NCBI GenBank assembly: GCA_002787775.1
Contig: PCUW01000065.1
Location: forward strand, 1-48,012
Reading direction: 5' to 3'
DNA: 48,012 bases
Source: Bdellovibrionales bacterium CG12_big_fil_rev_8_21_14_0_65_38_15
GTDB lineage: Bacteria; Bdellovibrionota; Bacteriovoracia; Bacteriovoracales; Bacteriovoracaceae
Below, piece by piece: positions 8,103 to 16,283 of this stretch; within the stretch, counting starts at the first letter, position 1; the number at the start of each line of letters is the position of its first letter. Both the position numbers and the translations under genes were made by a program. The notes below the pieces were generated by a model. It was not told the origin of the DNA. It made no database searches and saw only the letters and a list, made by a program, of their open reading frames with translations.

Positions 8103-8780
8103 CTACTCAACAAGATGTAAGATTTTCCAGTCATTCAGCGTCTCCCAGGCTGTTCGATATGAGCTATAGCTTTTCTTTGCTAAAGAGCTGACTGATTGCT
8201 TAACGCTTGTTTCAAGAAGTTGCAGGCAATCCGCTCGATAGGTTGGGCCGACTAGAACTCGATAATAGATTCCTCGATGAAGTTTTACTAAATCACTTAG
8301 ATCGATAATATCTGATGGTCTGCTTCGAAGTATTTTATTAGGGATAATAAGTTTGCCTAATTTAAACCTCTCATCTGGCCCATTTCTCTTTAGAAAGAGT
8401 TCACCTGATGAAGCGCCAAGAAGTAACTTTTGACCCTTATAAAGTGAAGCTAGTCGTTTAAAGCGTATATCACCATGTAGATTCTTAGCAATCGTAGACC
8501 AAAAGGCGAGTAGCAAAGTATCTTTTTTTAGTTCAGTAATGGCCCTTGTTAATCTATCAACGTTAATGACAGTGGAGTGTTTGAAGATCCAATCGACTAA
8601 GAGCGAGAGTGTTCGCCAATCTTCATTTAATCCTTCGATACTTGCGCTGATCAGTACATCTTCAATATTAGGATTGATGAGAGGTTTAGTGGATAAATGA
8701 ATTCCAATTCCCGCCATGGCACTTGTTAGCTCATCGCCCTTAAAAAAACTTTCAGGCAGGTTAACTCTACTAAAGCTCAT
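8103..8780 (-). CDS. Unknown protein with C-terminal helix-turn-helix, partner of the nucleotidyltransferase
   Basis: 225 residues, no signal peptide. It overlaps the end of the upstream nucleotidyltransferase gene by 11 bp, so the two are translationally coupled. The body is helical (DWRTLSLLVDWIFKHS) with a basic middle. Residues about 194-222 (SVSSLAKKSYSSYRTAWETL, then NDWKIL) follow a winged helix-turn-helix pattern of sensor helix, turn, recognition helix and hydrophobic cap. The promoter upstream of the pair carries three TAATACC half-sites, as expected for an autoregulating DNA-binding partner. By analogy with AbiE-like systems this would be the antitoxin/repressor, but gene order is reversed and no sequence family is recognised. 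Role inferred, not shown. Confidence 0.6.
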   Translation of the reverse strand: MSFSRVNLPESFFKGDELTSAMAGIGIHLSTKPLINPNIEDVLISASIEGLNEDWRTLSLLVDWIFKHSTVINVDRLTRAITELKKDTLLLAFWSTIAKNLHGDIRFKRLASLYKGQKLLLGASSGELFLKRNGPDERFKLGKLIIPNKILRSRPSDIIDLSDLVKLHRGIYYRVLVGPTYRADCLQLLETSVKQSVSSLAKKSYSSYRTAWETLNDWKILHLVE

Positions 8781-9294
8781 GACTTAACCTTTTTGCTAGT
8801 TGGTTAAAAACATTATCTACATGCTCTGGCCAATCTTGATTCGTATCAAGACTTTTAATCCACTTTTTAATGACATAAAGCTCAGATTTTGTGGGATTCA
8901 ATTGAAGACAATCAGCAAGATCAAATCCTCGATCACAGTAGGCATAGAGTTTTGTTCGAAGTAAATCAATTCGTCCAAGAGTTCTAAGTCTAAGGGCTTG
9001 ACCTTGAAAAATCACTTGTGTGCGATCAATCCAATTTTTCGGTAAATCTTTAACTAAGTCCTTAGGACCGTTATTAAGCCAATTCGAATCAAGATTGTGT
9101 AATTTAGCAAACTGCTTTGACGCTTTAAGAATATTGTTTGGAATAATGGGGTGGAGGACGTCGCAGTCTCTCGTTTGGCGTGAAATAATACCTAAAACTG
9201 AAAGTGCTGTTCCACCGATGATGACGGCTTCAAAACTAAGATTCTTTTTATTAATGAATTGATCAAAATGCATCAGGACTTCGCTTGGTTTCAT
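8770..9294 (-). CDS. Nucleotidyltransferase-fold protein (DUF6036/AbiEii-like), candidate toxin
   Basis: 174 residues with the minimal nucleotidyltransferase signature. GGT is at 27-29 in VIIGGTALSVLG, with the acidic pair D43-x-D45 in RQTRDCDVL. RIDLLRTKLYAYCDRGFDLADC follows, with D110, K115, D121, R122 and D128. That last pattern is typical of the DUF6036/AbiEii group, several members of which are toxins that modify tRNA or proteins in type IV-like toxin-antitoxin pairs. The start at ATG 9294 has AGGG 6 bases upstream. It is the first gene of a two-gene unit with the HTH partner at 8103-8780. The promoter region contains an operator-like inverted repeat. Defence or toxin function is inferred from family and context. 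Confidence 0.75.
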   Translation of the reverse strand: MKPSEVLMHFDQFINKKNLSFEAVIIGGTALSVLGIISRQTRDCDVLHPIIPNNILKASKQFAKLHNLDSNWLNNGPKDLVKDLPKNWIDRTQVIFQGQALRLRTLGRIDLLRTKLYAYCDRGFDLADCLQLNPTKSELYVIKKWIKSLDTNQDWPEHVDNVFNQLAKRLSHEL

Positions 9295-9329
9295 TAATAC
9301 CCTAGTGGTATTACTATATATAATACCAC
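9295..9329 (-). promoter_or_regulatory. Three-half-site operator over the nucleotidyltransferase promoter
   Basis: TAATACC at 9295-9301, its reverse complement within GTGGTATTA at 9305-9313, and TAATACCAC at 9321-9329. The last two form a perfect 9-bp inverted repeat around CTATATA. On the minus strand the repeat covers TATTAT/TATATA -10-like sequence, and the first half-site abuts the ATG. Binding of a dimer here would block transcription, the usual layout of toxin-antitoxin autoregulation. Confidence 0.7.
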
Positions 9330-9458
9330 ATGTTAAAGACGTTCTATAGTATTAAACTGCAAGGGCTAAACTTTTGAATAAGCTCTAAGCTCTTAAATTT
9401 ATTAATATTGATTGAAATTCTTTTAAAAATTGAAAAGATTAACTTTAGATAATGACGA

Positions 9459-10820
9459 CTAGTCGACCAACTTAGGATGAGCGGCTTTTAAAGCCTCAGC
9501 TGCTTTGAGGTATTCACCTTTGGTATATCGCTGTAAAATCCCTTTTAATACAAAGAATGGATCTGGCTTTTCATCTCTATCTAGAAGTTGATGGACATAA
9601 TCTTCTGCTACTCTAAAAATAATCGCTAGAGGAGTAATTCTATTGTCTAAGTGATCTTCAGGAAAGCCAATACCATTGGGGACACCGTGGTGTTGTAAAA
9701 TAATATTCTCAGCTCCATAGGGAACATCAGGGTGATTCTGTAGAAGTTCACAAGCACTAAAGGCATGCTTTTCAACTCTTACTTTTTCTTCTTTTTTCAA
9801 GTCAGACTCAAAGAGTTCTCCACCGGTATGAATGGTGGCTAAGTGATCTTGTGGAATACAAATATCGTGAAAGAAAGCGGCAAAGACTAATTTTGCCTTT
9901 TGCTCATTGGTACCCCAATCCACATTATCAAGCATGGCCTGAGAGACGACGGCCGTCATAAGGCAATGTTTCCATGCAATTGAAGATGGGTTTTTAAGCA
10001 ATATACTTAGAAGGTCTTCTAGCTTTGGGCTACTATTCGCAATTTTTTCGATAGCATTTATTGTCGCTTGGGAAGCTTTGATTGTTGATTCAGTAATACC
10101 CATTGAGCTTAGCAAAGTTGCAACAGTATTAAAGGATTCTCCTGTTAGTCCAACCAGATTTTTTGTGTCTTTTTCATTTGTAAGTAATTGCTCTAAACGT
10201 GCACTAACACTTTTTGCAAACTCAAGACGATCTGTATTCAAAATATATAAAAAATCAATTCCATCTAATAAAAGTTCCTCTATTTCTTCTTCGTTAAACT
10301 TAGAGTTCTCGTCTCGCCAAACTTTATAAGACTCATTTTGTTTCTTAAAAACGCTAAGCCCCAATTCTTGACTTCCACGAAGAATCCCTGTTGGAAAAGG
10401 GTAGTATTCTGGCACGTTAAGCTCAATCATTTGCTCTGCAGTCACAGTCATTAATGCAGCCGCTTTCTTGATGACTTGTTGCCAATCAGTACGTGATACT
10501 TCTTCAACTTTTCCTTTGATTTTGGGGTTTTCCCCTAAGAGAATTACAGGAACATCGAGCTTTTGAGAGTTGACAAAATAATAGACTTTTAAAATGGTAT
10601 ATTCATCACCGGCCATGTTCTCACTAATGATGAGGTCTGGAACAAAATCATCGCGTTTTAAAAAATCAATTAACTCATCAGCATCGCGCTTAATGATAAC
10701 CTTACTTCCAGTATAGACTTCAAGGTTTTGGACCAACAGCTTCCTGAGATTGGGATCACTCTCAATCAACAGGATATTCCTGGGTAGTACAAACCCATCC
10801 GTTTTATTATCGCTATCCAT
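9459..10820 (-). CDS. Degenerate receiver domain fused to HD-GYP-like domain
   Basis: 453 residues. Residues 14-123 have a CheY-like layout (NILLIESDPNLRKLL, then VPDLIISENM), but the phosphoacceptor position is Glu67 and not Asp. The conserved Thr/Ser and Lys switch residues (PVILLGENP, VSRTDW) are also replaced. Residues about 280-430 resemble HD-GYP c-di-GMP phosphodiesterases: H285, HD at 318-319, H352, HH at 377-378, then NGIGFP where the family has DGxGYP. The metal ligands appear retained while the GYP loop is altered. It probably acts as a c-di-GMP-related effector or phosphodiesterase, possibly not controlled by phosphorylation. The extended -10 (TGGTAAAAT) ends six bases before its ATG. 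It is divergent from the metalloprotease gene at 10892. Confidence 0.8.
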   Translation of the reverse strand: MDSDNKTDGFVLPRNILLIESDPNLRKLLVQNLEVYTGSKVIIKRDADELIDFLKRDDFVPDLIISENMAGDEYTILKVYYFVNSQKLDVPVILLGENPKIKGKVEEVSRTDWQQVIKKAAALMTVTAEQMIELNVPEYYPFPTGILRGSQELGLSVFKKQNESYKVWRDENSKFNEEEIEELLLDGIDFLYILNTDRLEFAKSVSARLEQLLTNEKDTKNLVGLTGESFNTVATLLSSMGITESTIKASQATINAIEKIANSSPKLEDLLSILLKNPSSIAWKHCLMTAVVSQAMLDNVDWGTNEQKAKLVFAAFFHDICIPQDHLATIHTGGELFESDLKKEEKVRVEKHAFSACELLQNHPDVPYGAENIILQHHGVPNGIGFPEDHLDNRITPLAIIFRVAEDYVHQLLDRDEKPDPFFVLKGILQRYTKGEYLKAAEALKAAHPKLVD

Positions 10821-10826
10821 AGATCT

Positions 10827-10836
10827 ATTTTACCAT
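10827..10836 (-). promoter_or_regulatory. Extended -10 of the REC/HD-GYP gene, leaderless layout
   Basis: Minus-strand TGGTAAAAT: TG at 10835-10834 and TAAAAT at 10832-10827. Six bases (AGATCT) separate the box from the ATG at 10820, so the first transcribed base would be the A of ATG. No Shine-Dalgarno is possible in that gap. Confidence 0.5.
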
Positions 10837-10880
10837 GAGTTATTGGCCTATAGCTCTTCGTTATGGCCTAAAGCTTGCTT

Positions 10881-10886
10881 TATAGT
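10881..10886 (+). promoter_or_regulatory. Candidate -10 (TATAGT) of the metalloprotease gene
   Basis: TATAGT ends 5 bases before the ATG at 10892, and no Shine-Dalgarno is seen. The -35 is not convincing. Confidence 0.35.
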
Positions 10887-10891
10887 CCTAT

Positions 10892-12034
10892 ATGTATTGG
10901 CAACCTATTAAAATCCTATTAGCAAAACGGGGACTACTGTCTATTTTTTTGACAGTTGCTCTCTTTGTTTCTTCTTGCGGGCCTAGCCAAATCAATCCCT
11001 TTCAATCCAATACGATTAATGCCTCTTTAACTGTCTCACAAGCGCTTAAAATGTGTTCAGATCAATCTGCCGAAGAGTTTGTGGCTATTTCCGCTTTAAG
11101 ATCAAAGCATGAACTAGGTTATCAATGGCTTGCTAGAGTGGTGGTCACCAATCCTAAAAAAGAGCTTAATACAATCTCGTACTTATCCAGAAAAGAGCTC
11201 AAGGCGAAAGCGATTGAGATGCTTAGCGGTCCACTTGCAAGCGCTGAAATAATCTCACTTGATCAGGCGATTAAGTATCGTAAGCAGCTAGATGAATTAA
11301 AGCTTTTACAGCAACAAATTGAGCGTCTTGAATTTCTTGAATGTCATATGGATGAGTATTTCTATCTTGGAAAAATTCCTTTTAAGTCCTATGTCGAATT
11401 AGTAGGTGGAGTTGGAGATGAACAAAGTGTCGTCGAGCTTTGTACAGTCTTTAGAAACTCGGCCAGCTGTAAAGCAGAGCTTTATATGGCTAAAGCACAT
11501 TCGATAGTTGCACAAATGATTAATAAGTATAAACAGCAATTTGAAATACGCTTTTTAAATCCACGTTTTAATCTAGGCGCGAAGCACCCATCGATTAGCT
11601 GTCAAAAAGTTAATGGCAGCTTTGAACTTAAGGTTTTAATCAACGCTTCACCTGTAGACTTTATGGCCGTTAAAAATGCCGCTAAGTTTTGGCGATCTGA
11701 TGATAAGAAGGTGAGCCTTTCTATTATTGAATCGAATAATGCTGAAGCGATAAAAATCAATCGTATTGCCAGCGGTCCTTCACACGTCAATATGCTTGAG
11801 AGAAGCTCTATAAATCTCGCACCAGGCTTAGATCATCCTAAAGTCATTGCTCATGAAATGGGACATATCTTAGGTTATCCGGATTGTTATTTCGAAGCTT
11901 GGGATAAAGAAAAAGAAGCCTTTCTTTATTTAGACCTTGATCCTATGGGCAACAACCTTATGTGTAATATCAACGAAAAAGCCGTCATTCCTGATCAATA
12001 TTTTGATCAGCTGATCCACTCTTATTGTCGTTAA
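10892..12034 (+). CDS. Lipoprotein zinc metalloprotease with HExxHxxGxxD (metzincin-like) site
   Basis: 380 residues. It has a lipoprotein signal with basic N-terminus, a hydrophobic stretch, and lipobox VSSC with Cys29. Near the C-terminus HEMGHILGYPD (H321, E322, H325, G328, D331) fits the metzincin zinc site in its HExxHxxGxxD form. That form is known from the snapalysin family, where Asp is the third ligand. A methionine in DPMGNN (M352) could be the Met-turn. The middle 250 residues are helical with several Cys and are unassigned. It would be tethered to a membrane facing the periplasm or surface. Its stop overlaps the convergent TerB-like gene by 4 bases. Substrate unknown; protease activity inferred from the motif. 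Confidence 0.75.
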   Translation: MYWQPIKILLAKRGLLSIFLTVALFVSSCGPSQINPFQSNTINASLTVSQALKMCSDQSAEEFVAISALRSKHELGYQWLARVVVTNPKKELNTISYLSRKELKAKAIEMLSGPLASAEIISLDQAIKYRKQLDELKLLQQQIERLEFLECHMDEYFYLGKIPFKSYVELVGGVGDEQSVVELCTVFRNSASCKAELYMAKAHSIVAQMINKYKQQFEIRFLNPRFNLGAKHPSISCQKVNGSFELKVLINASPVDFMAVKNAAKFWRSDDKKVSLSIIESNNAEAIKINRIASGPSHVNMLERSSINLAPGLDHPKVIAHEMGHILGYPDCYFEAWDKEKEAFLYLDLDPMGNNLMCNINEKAVIPDQYFDQLIHSYCR

Positions 12035-12546
12035 TCTTTTTTAAGCATTTTTAAATGGGTCAAAACTGTTGCTCTCGCAGCAACATACTCGTGATGATCA
12101 AGACGCAGTCCATGACCAACGTGACGAATGAATTCAGCTTCATCGATAGAAACTTCACCGTCACTTGCAGCTAAATGAAATAAAGCTTCTAAGATTCCAA
12201 CGCGCTCTTCGTCATTTAAAACTTTATCAAGAGCACCGGTATATTGATGAACATCCAAAGAGGCGAGGGAACTCACTTCTTTAAGTGTAACTTCAGTCAC
12301 TGTTTGAATTTGCTCATCACTTAATTTGCACCATTGTTTTAAAGAAGATTTAATATCTTCAATCTCAGACTGAGTAACTTTGAAGTCTGCATTAGCAACG
12401 CATGCCAAAAGGCCAGAAATAGCCGCTATTTTTACTCTAGTTTCTTCGTCAACATTTGGTAGATATTGTGCCAATTTTTGTGGCAATGAGGCGATCTCCT
12501 CTTTTGGTGAGGTTTTGCCAATATTTAAAAAATCCCACAGTGACAT
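12031..12546 (-). CDS. TerB-like (tellurite-resistance TerB family) protein
   Basis: 171 residues, all-helical, no signal. Two acidic helix-turn segments fit TerB: LACVANADFKVTQSEIEDIK and HLAASDGEVSIDEAEFI. In TerB these D-x-x-(V/S) loops form an acidic metal-binding patch. TerB-family proteins are cytoplasmic and occur widely outside tellurite clusters, so resistance should not be assumed. No other ter gene is present. It is divergent from clpS and shares its stop-codon bases (12031-12034) with the convergent metalloprotease gene. Confidence 0.8.
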   Translation of the reverse strand: MSLWDFLNIGKTSPKEEIASLPQKLAQYLPNVDEETRVKIAAISGLLACVANADFKVTQSEIEDIKSSLKQWCKLSDEQIQTVTEVTLKEVSSLASLDVHQYTGALDKVLNDEERVGILEALFHLAASDGEVSIDEAEFIRHVGHGLRLDHHEYVAARATVLTHLKMLKKD

Positions 12547-12632
12547 GTTAGTCCCTTTTGTATGAAGTTTTTGCTAGAATATCCCTAGCATAATCATCCT
12601 GGCGTAAGCCCGCAAGGAACAGGTGTTAAATA

Positions 12633-12971
12633 ATGAATTTGTCCTCAATTTATATGAGTCAAGAAGATGAAGGCGACGGTGAAGGTGGCTTATCAACAAT
12701 TGTCAAAGATCGCGTTAAAAGACCACCGCGCTATAAAGTGTTACTACATAACGATGATTACACAACGATGGAATTTGTTGTTTATATACTAAGAGCCGTC
12801 TTTGGTAGAGAGCTTCCTGCGGCCCAGGCGATTATGCTTCAAGTTCATAACGATGGAGTTGGAGTTTGTGGTGTTTATACTTACGAAATTGCAGAGTCCA
12901 AAGTCGCAAAAGTTGCAAAGCTAGCGAAAGATAATGGGCATCCTCTTCTTTGCAGCATGGAGCCGGAATAA
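12633..12971 (+). CDS. clpS: ATP-dependent Clp protease adaptor ClpS
   Basis: 112 residues. ClpS delivers N-degron substrates to ClpA. The hallmark LLHNDDYTTMEFVVYIL is present, with the N-end-rule pocket residues (N-D-D, T-x-E-F-V). HNDGVGVCGVYTYEIAESK and the closing HPLLCSMEPE are also typical. The flexible N-terminal extension is acidic, as expected. The ATG at 12633 is chosen because an AGG-rich stretch lies upstream; an internal ATG at 12654 lacks one. It lies 18 bp before clpA, the standard arrangement. Confidence 0.96.
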   Translation: MNLSSIYMSQEDEGDGEGGLSTIVKDRVKRPPRYKVLLHNDDYTTMEFVVYILRAVFGRELPAAQAIMLQVHNDGVGVCGVYTYEIAESKVAKVAKLAKDNGHPLLCSMEPE

Positions 12972-12989
12972 TTCGGTGGAGATCATTTT

Positions 12990-15353
12990 ATGATGAGTAA
13001 AAAGTTAGAAATTATCCTCAATAGTTCAATTAAAAAAGCAAATAAGCTTAAGCATGAGTATTTAACGCTAGAGACGATTCTTTTAGAACTTGTGACCAAT
13101 GATGAACAGGTCCAAGAGATTATTAGATCGACTGGTGTTGAAACAGCGGTGGTTAAAAAAGAGTTAGAAGACTTCATTAACGACTCCTCTAATTTTAGTA
13201 TTCTTGATCAGACTCAAATTACTCTTTTAAGTGAAAAACAATTTGTTGATGATGAACTAAGATCATTAGCTCGTGACAGTGGTATTGAATATCAACCAGA
13301 AATTAGCGCCTCTTTGCAACGAGTGATTCAGCGTGCGGCCATTCACGTTCAAAGCTCAGGTAAGAAAACAATTAGAGGCATCAATCTTTTGGTCGCAATG
13401 TTTCAAGAAAAAGAAAGCTTCGCTGTCTATGTATTAAGAAAACATGGCGTCGAGCGCTTTGACGTAGTTCGTGCTATTTCTCATGGACTTGATCAATCTT
13501 TAACTGAACACCGAAGACAAGGTGAAGCTAATCCTGAAGAGCAGGACCCTGAACTTGGTGGAACGGGCAAAAACTCTCGTGCCATCGATCAATATGCACT
13601 TAATTTGAATGAGATGGCCGAAAAGAAAAAGATCGATCCTGTAGTTGGTCGTGAATCAGAGATTGAAAGAATTGTTCAAGTACTTTGCAGAAGAAGAAAA
13701 AACAATCCTCTTTTAGTCGGTGAAGCCGGCGTTGGTAAAACTGCTATTGCTGAGGGCTTGGCTTGGAAGATTGTTCAAAAAGAAGTGCCTGAAGTTTTAG
13801 AAGATACCATCGTGTGGTCGTTAGATATGGCTTCTCTTCTTGCTGGTGCAAAATTTCGTGGTGATTTTGAACAACGTCTAAAGAATGTTGTGAAAGATCT
13901 AGAGAAGATGAATGATCAAGGTCAAAAGACTGTTCTGTTTATCGATGAAATGCATGTTGTAATAGGAGCAGGAGCGACAGCTGGCTCATCTATGGATGCA
14001 TCCAACCTTTTAAAACCAGCACTATCTGCTGGGACTTTAAAATGTCTTGGCAGCACTACTCATGAAGAATATCGAAAGTTCATTGAAAAAGATCCGGCCT
14101 TTAGTCGTCGTTTTCAAAAAATTGATGTTGAGGAGCCTTCGCTTGAAGATACTTATAAGATCCTTCTTGGGCTTAAAGATAAGTTTGAAGAACACCATTC
14201 AGTTAAATATCCACCAAGTGTTTTAAAACTAGCCGTCGATCTTACAAATAAATATATAACGGACCGAAAAAATCCAGATAAAACAATTGATGTCATCGAT
14301 GAAGTAGGGGCAGCCATGCAACTTCTTCCAGCTTCAAAGCGTCGCTCACAAATTACCAAGAAAGATATTGAAAAAGTGGTGGCACAGTTAGCACGCATTC
14401 CTCAAATCAGTGTGATTGGTGAAGAAAAGAAAAATCTTAAAGATTTAAAAGAAAATCTTCAGATGCTGATCTACGGACAAGAGCATGCGGTAGAAAAAGT
14501 CGCCGATACAGTGATTATGTCTAGATCAGGTCTAGGCGATGATCGAAAACCGATGGCGAGTTTCTTGTTTGCAGGACCAACTGGTGTCGGTAAAACAGAA
14601 TTAGCACGTCAATTAGCGATTCAGCTTGGAAGTCATCTAGAAAGAATCGATATGTCAGAATATATGGAAAAGCATTCAGTCGCTAAATTGATTGGAGCTC
14701 CTCCAGGTTATGTTGGATACGATCAAGGTGGATTATTAACTGATGCTCTTAAAAAACATCCTCATTGCGTGCTTTTATTAGATGAAATCGAAAAAGCGCA
14801 TCCTGATGTTTATAATATTCTGCTTCAGGTAATGGACAATGGAACATTAACGGATGCTCAAGGTCGAAGCACTGACTTTAGAAATGCTGTCATTATTATG
14901 ACAACTAATGCTGGTGCTAAAGAAATGGAAGCTGGATCTATCGGATTAGCGGCTCGAGTTGGACCAATTGAAAGCACAAGTAAGCGCGATCAGGCCTTAA
15001 AAAACTTCTTTTCACCAGAATTTAGAAACAGATTAGATGCAATTGTTCATTTCAATAAGCTTGGATCTGATTTTATTGTAAGAATTGTAGAAAAATTCCT
15101 TATGGAGCTTGAAAATAAGCTCGCCGCCAAAAATGTTGCGATTGAAGTCACTGATAAGGCCAAAATTTGGTTGGCTGAGACAGGATATGATCCGAAAATG
15201 GGCGCAAGACCAATTGGAAGACTTATCGACGAACGCTTGAAACGCCCTCTATCAGGGGAGATGTTGTTCGGTCATCTTGTTAAAGGTGGCAAAGTAACGA
15301 TTGATCTTGATGATAAGAATGAACTTCAGTTTTCATACGAATCTTTAAAATAG
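12990..15353 (+). CDS. clpA: ATP-dependent Clp protease ATP-binding subunit ClpA
   Basis: 787 residues, close to E. coli ClpA (758). The N-domain (about 1-145) is where ClpS docks. It is followed by D1 with Walker A GEAGVGKT and Walker [10 protein letters not shown], then D2 with Walker A GPTGVGKT, Walker [15 protein letters not shown] and the pore loop GYVGYDQGG. The ClpB-type coiled-coil middle domain is absent, which separates it from ClpB. It forms a hexamer that unfolds substrates into ClpP, encoded at 43088. GGAG lies about 9 bases before the first of two adjacent ATGs (12990 and 12993). It is the second gene of a clpS-clpA unit. Confidence 0.96.
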   Translation: MMSKKLEIILNSSIKKANKLKHEYLTLETILLELVTNDEQVQEIIRSTGVETAVVKKELEDFINDSSNFSILDQTQITLLSEKQFVDDELRSLARDSGIEYQPEISASLQRVIQRAAIHVQSSGKKTIRGINLLVAMFQEKESFAVYVLRKHGVERFDVVRAISHGLDQSLTEHRRQGEANPEEQDPELGGTGKNSRAIDQYALNLNEMAEKKKIDPVVGRESEIERIVQVLCRRRKNNPLLVGEAGVGKTAIAEGLAWKIVQKEVPEVLEDTIVWSLDMASLLAGAKFRGDFEQRLKNVVKDLEKMNDQGQKTVLFIDEMHVVIGAGATAGSSMDASNLLKPALSAGTLKCLGSTTHEEYRKFIEKDPAFSRRFQKIDVEEPSLEDTYKILLGLKDKFEEHHSVKYPPSVLKLAVDLTNKYITDRKNPDKTIDVIDEVGAAMQLLPASKRRSQITKKDIEKVVAQLARIPQISVIGEEKKNLKDLKENLQMLIYGQEHAVEKVADTVIMSRSGLGDDRKPMASFLFAGPTGVGKTELARQLAIQLGSHLERIDMSEYMEKHSVAKLIGAPPGYVGYDQGGLLTDALKKHPHCVLLLDEIEKAHPDVYNILLQVMDNGTLTDAQGRSTDFRNAVIIMTTNAGAKEMEAGSIGLAARVGPIESTSKRDQALKNFFSPEFRNRLDAIVHFNKLGSDFIVRIVEKFLMELENKLAAKNVAIEVTDKAKIWLAETGYDPKMGARPIGRLIDERLKRPLSGEMLFGHLVKGGKVTIDLDDKNELQFSYESLK

Positions 15354-15557
15354 TGCCAACCATTGAAGCCACTTTTTGGACCTAGGGGAAGTTTTTTCAC
15401 CTAGGTTCAAAAAAATAATGCAATTATTTCATACCTCCATTCAGTCTTTTTTTTGATCTTTTTCAATCCCAATTGATCATCAAGATGAAAAAAAAATCAA
15501 TGTGATGTTTTTAATGAAAAGCTAGTGTTCATCGTGCTTTCAACTGATGAAATGCTT

Positions 15558-15588
15558 TGAATTGAACTTCAATTCATGAGAATTGAAG
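15558..15588. promoter_or_regulatory. Alternating GAATTGAA inverted repeats, possible operator
   Basis: TGAATTGAA (15558-15566), TTCAATTCA (15568-15576) and GAATTGAAG (15580-15588) alternate in orientation. CTTCAATTC (15567-15575) and GAATTGAAG form a perfect 9-bp inverted repeat with a 4-base loop. They lie about 65 bp upstream of the predicted -35 of the histone-like gene. Confidence 0.45.
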
Positions 15589-15653
15589 CGGAAGTGTTAA
15601 AGTAAAAATGCAATGAGTTCGATAAGATTCATGTAACGCTTGAATTTTTTTGT

Positions 15654-15682
15654 TTGCGTTAAAATAAAATTGTGTTTATCCT
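15654..15682 (+). promoter_or_regulatory. Promoter of the histone H1-like gene
   Basis: TTGCGT (15654-15659), a 17-bp spacer, and TATCCT (15677-15682). The predicted start at about 15689 leaves a short leader carrying AGGAGG. Confidence 0.5.
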
Positions 15683-15713
15683 AAACTTAAGTACGTCGAA
15701 CTAGGAGGATGTC

Positions 15714-15956
15714 ATGGCTGTTAAGAAGAAAGCTACAAAGAAAGTAGCAAAGAAAGCAACGAAGAAAGTAGCTAAAAAAGCAACTAAGAAAGTTGCTAAG
15801 AAAGCGAAAAAGAAAGTAGCTAAGAAAAAAGTAGCTAAAAAAGCTACTAAGAAAGCTGCTAAGAAAAAAGTAGCTAAAAAAGCTACTAAGAAAGCTGCTA
15901 AGAAAAGCACAGCTAAAAAAGCTACTGCTAAAAAAGTTGCTAAAAAGAAAAAATAA
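15714..15956 (+). CDS. Histone H1-like Lys/Ala-rich DNA-binding protein
   Basis: 80 residues made almost only of Lys, Ala, Thr and Val in AKKxxKK-type repeats, like the C-terminal tails of eukaryotic H1 and bacterial Hc1/AlgP-like proteins. Such proteins bind and compact DNA through charge. There is no globular domain or signal peptide. A very strong Shine-Dalgarno (AGGAGG, 5-base spacing) and double terminators after the stop suggest high expression. A 39-bp unit is exactly duplicated inside it (15821-15898), a 13-residue in-frame repeat that could vary in number. The opposite-strand open frames here are low-complexity shadows. Neighbours clpA and miaB give no functional hint. Confidence 0.85.
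   Translation: MAVKKKATKKVAKKATKKVAKKATKKVAKKAKKKVAKKKVAKKATKKAAKKKVAKKATKKAAKKSTAKKATAKKVAKKKK
15821..15898 (+). repeat. Two exact 39-bp tandem repeats inside the histone-like gene
   Basis: Positions 15821-15859 and 15860-15898 are identical. Each encodes 13 residues, so copy-number change keeps the frame. Confidence 0.85.
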
Positions 15957-16009
15957 GAAGCAATAGCTTCTTTTTTTGAAAGAGGGGTTCCATTGGAACC
16001 CTTTTTTTT
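15955..16009 (+). terminator. Tandem intrinsic terminators after the histone-like gene
   Basis: The first hairpin has a stem of about 7 bp (15955-15961 with 15966-15972) and a T-run, and overlaps the stop codon. The second is GGGTTCC (15985-15991), loop ATT, GGAACCC (15995-16001), then eight T. Confidence 0.9.
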
Positions 16010-16283
16010 GTCCAAAATTCCAGATTTTTCCTGAATTCCTGTAAATATCCCAAATTTCCTTCAAATTCACCCGTCACTTGCTCGCATTTTTTGATCATTT
16101 CTCGACAAAAACCGAAGAATTGGCTAATTTCGCCTCAATCGTTATCACCGTCAGGATTTAAAGCTGGTTGCGGTGTGGACGGACAAGATAATTTCAAGGA
16201 AATTGTCGATTCAACTACCTACTTTCAGTAGTTTATCAGTCCTATCCTCACAAAAAATGCGCCACTATATAAGGAAAAGTCGT
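15957..16283. other. Non-coding region before miaB
   Basis: After the two terminators (to 16009) no gene is seen. An in-frame extension of miaB back to 16173 is open but lacks conservation-like content and a good ribosome site. TATATA near 16267 could be a -10, without a clear -35. A small inverted repeat AACTAC/GTAGTT is present near 16215-16240. Confidence 0.5.

Larger units (their letters stand above)
15354..15713. other. 360-bp non-coding region between clpA and the histone-like gene
   Basis: AT-rich with no convincing open frame. It contains a 14-bp hairpin (15373-15386 with 15400-15413) flanked by T- and A-runs in the order opposite to an intrinsic terminator. It also holds a cluster of GAATTGAA inverted repeats (15558-15588) and a promoter-like pair (15654-15682) before the histone-like gene. 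No RNA gene is recognised. Confidence 0.6.

Noticed and set aside
12031..12546. Tellurite-resistance function for the TerB-like gene
   Set aside because: No other ter gene is present, and TerB domains are common in unrelated roles.
15373..15413. Intrinsic terminator for clpA
   Set aside because: A 14-bp stem exists, but T-run and A-run are on the wrong sides for both strands, so it would not give a U-tailed transcript end.
15714..15956. Repeats that could suggest a CRISPR array
   Set aside because: The repeats are contiguous and coding, with no unique spacers. No cas gene is nearby.
15687..16070. Long minus-strand frames rich in Phe/Leu/Ser or Ala/Phe opposite the histone-like gene
   Set aside because: They are the complement of a Lys/Ala codon repeat, which is open in several frames. 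The plus-strand frame has the ribosome site, promoter and terminators.
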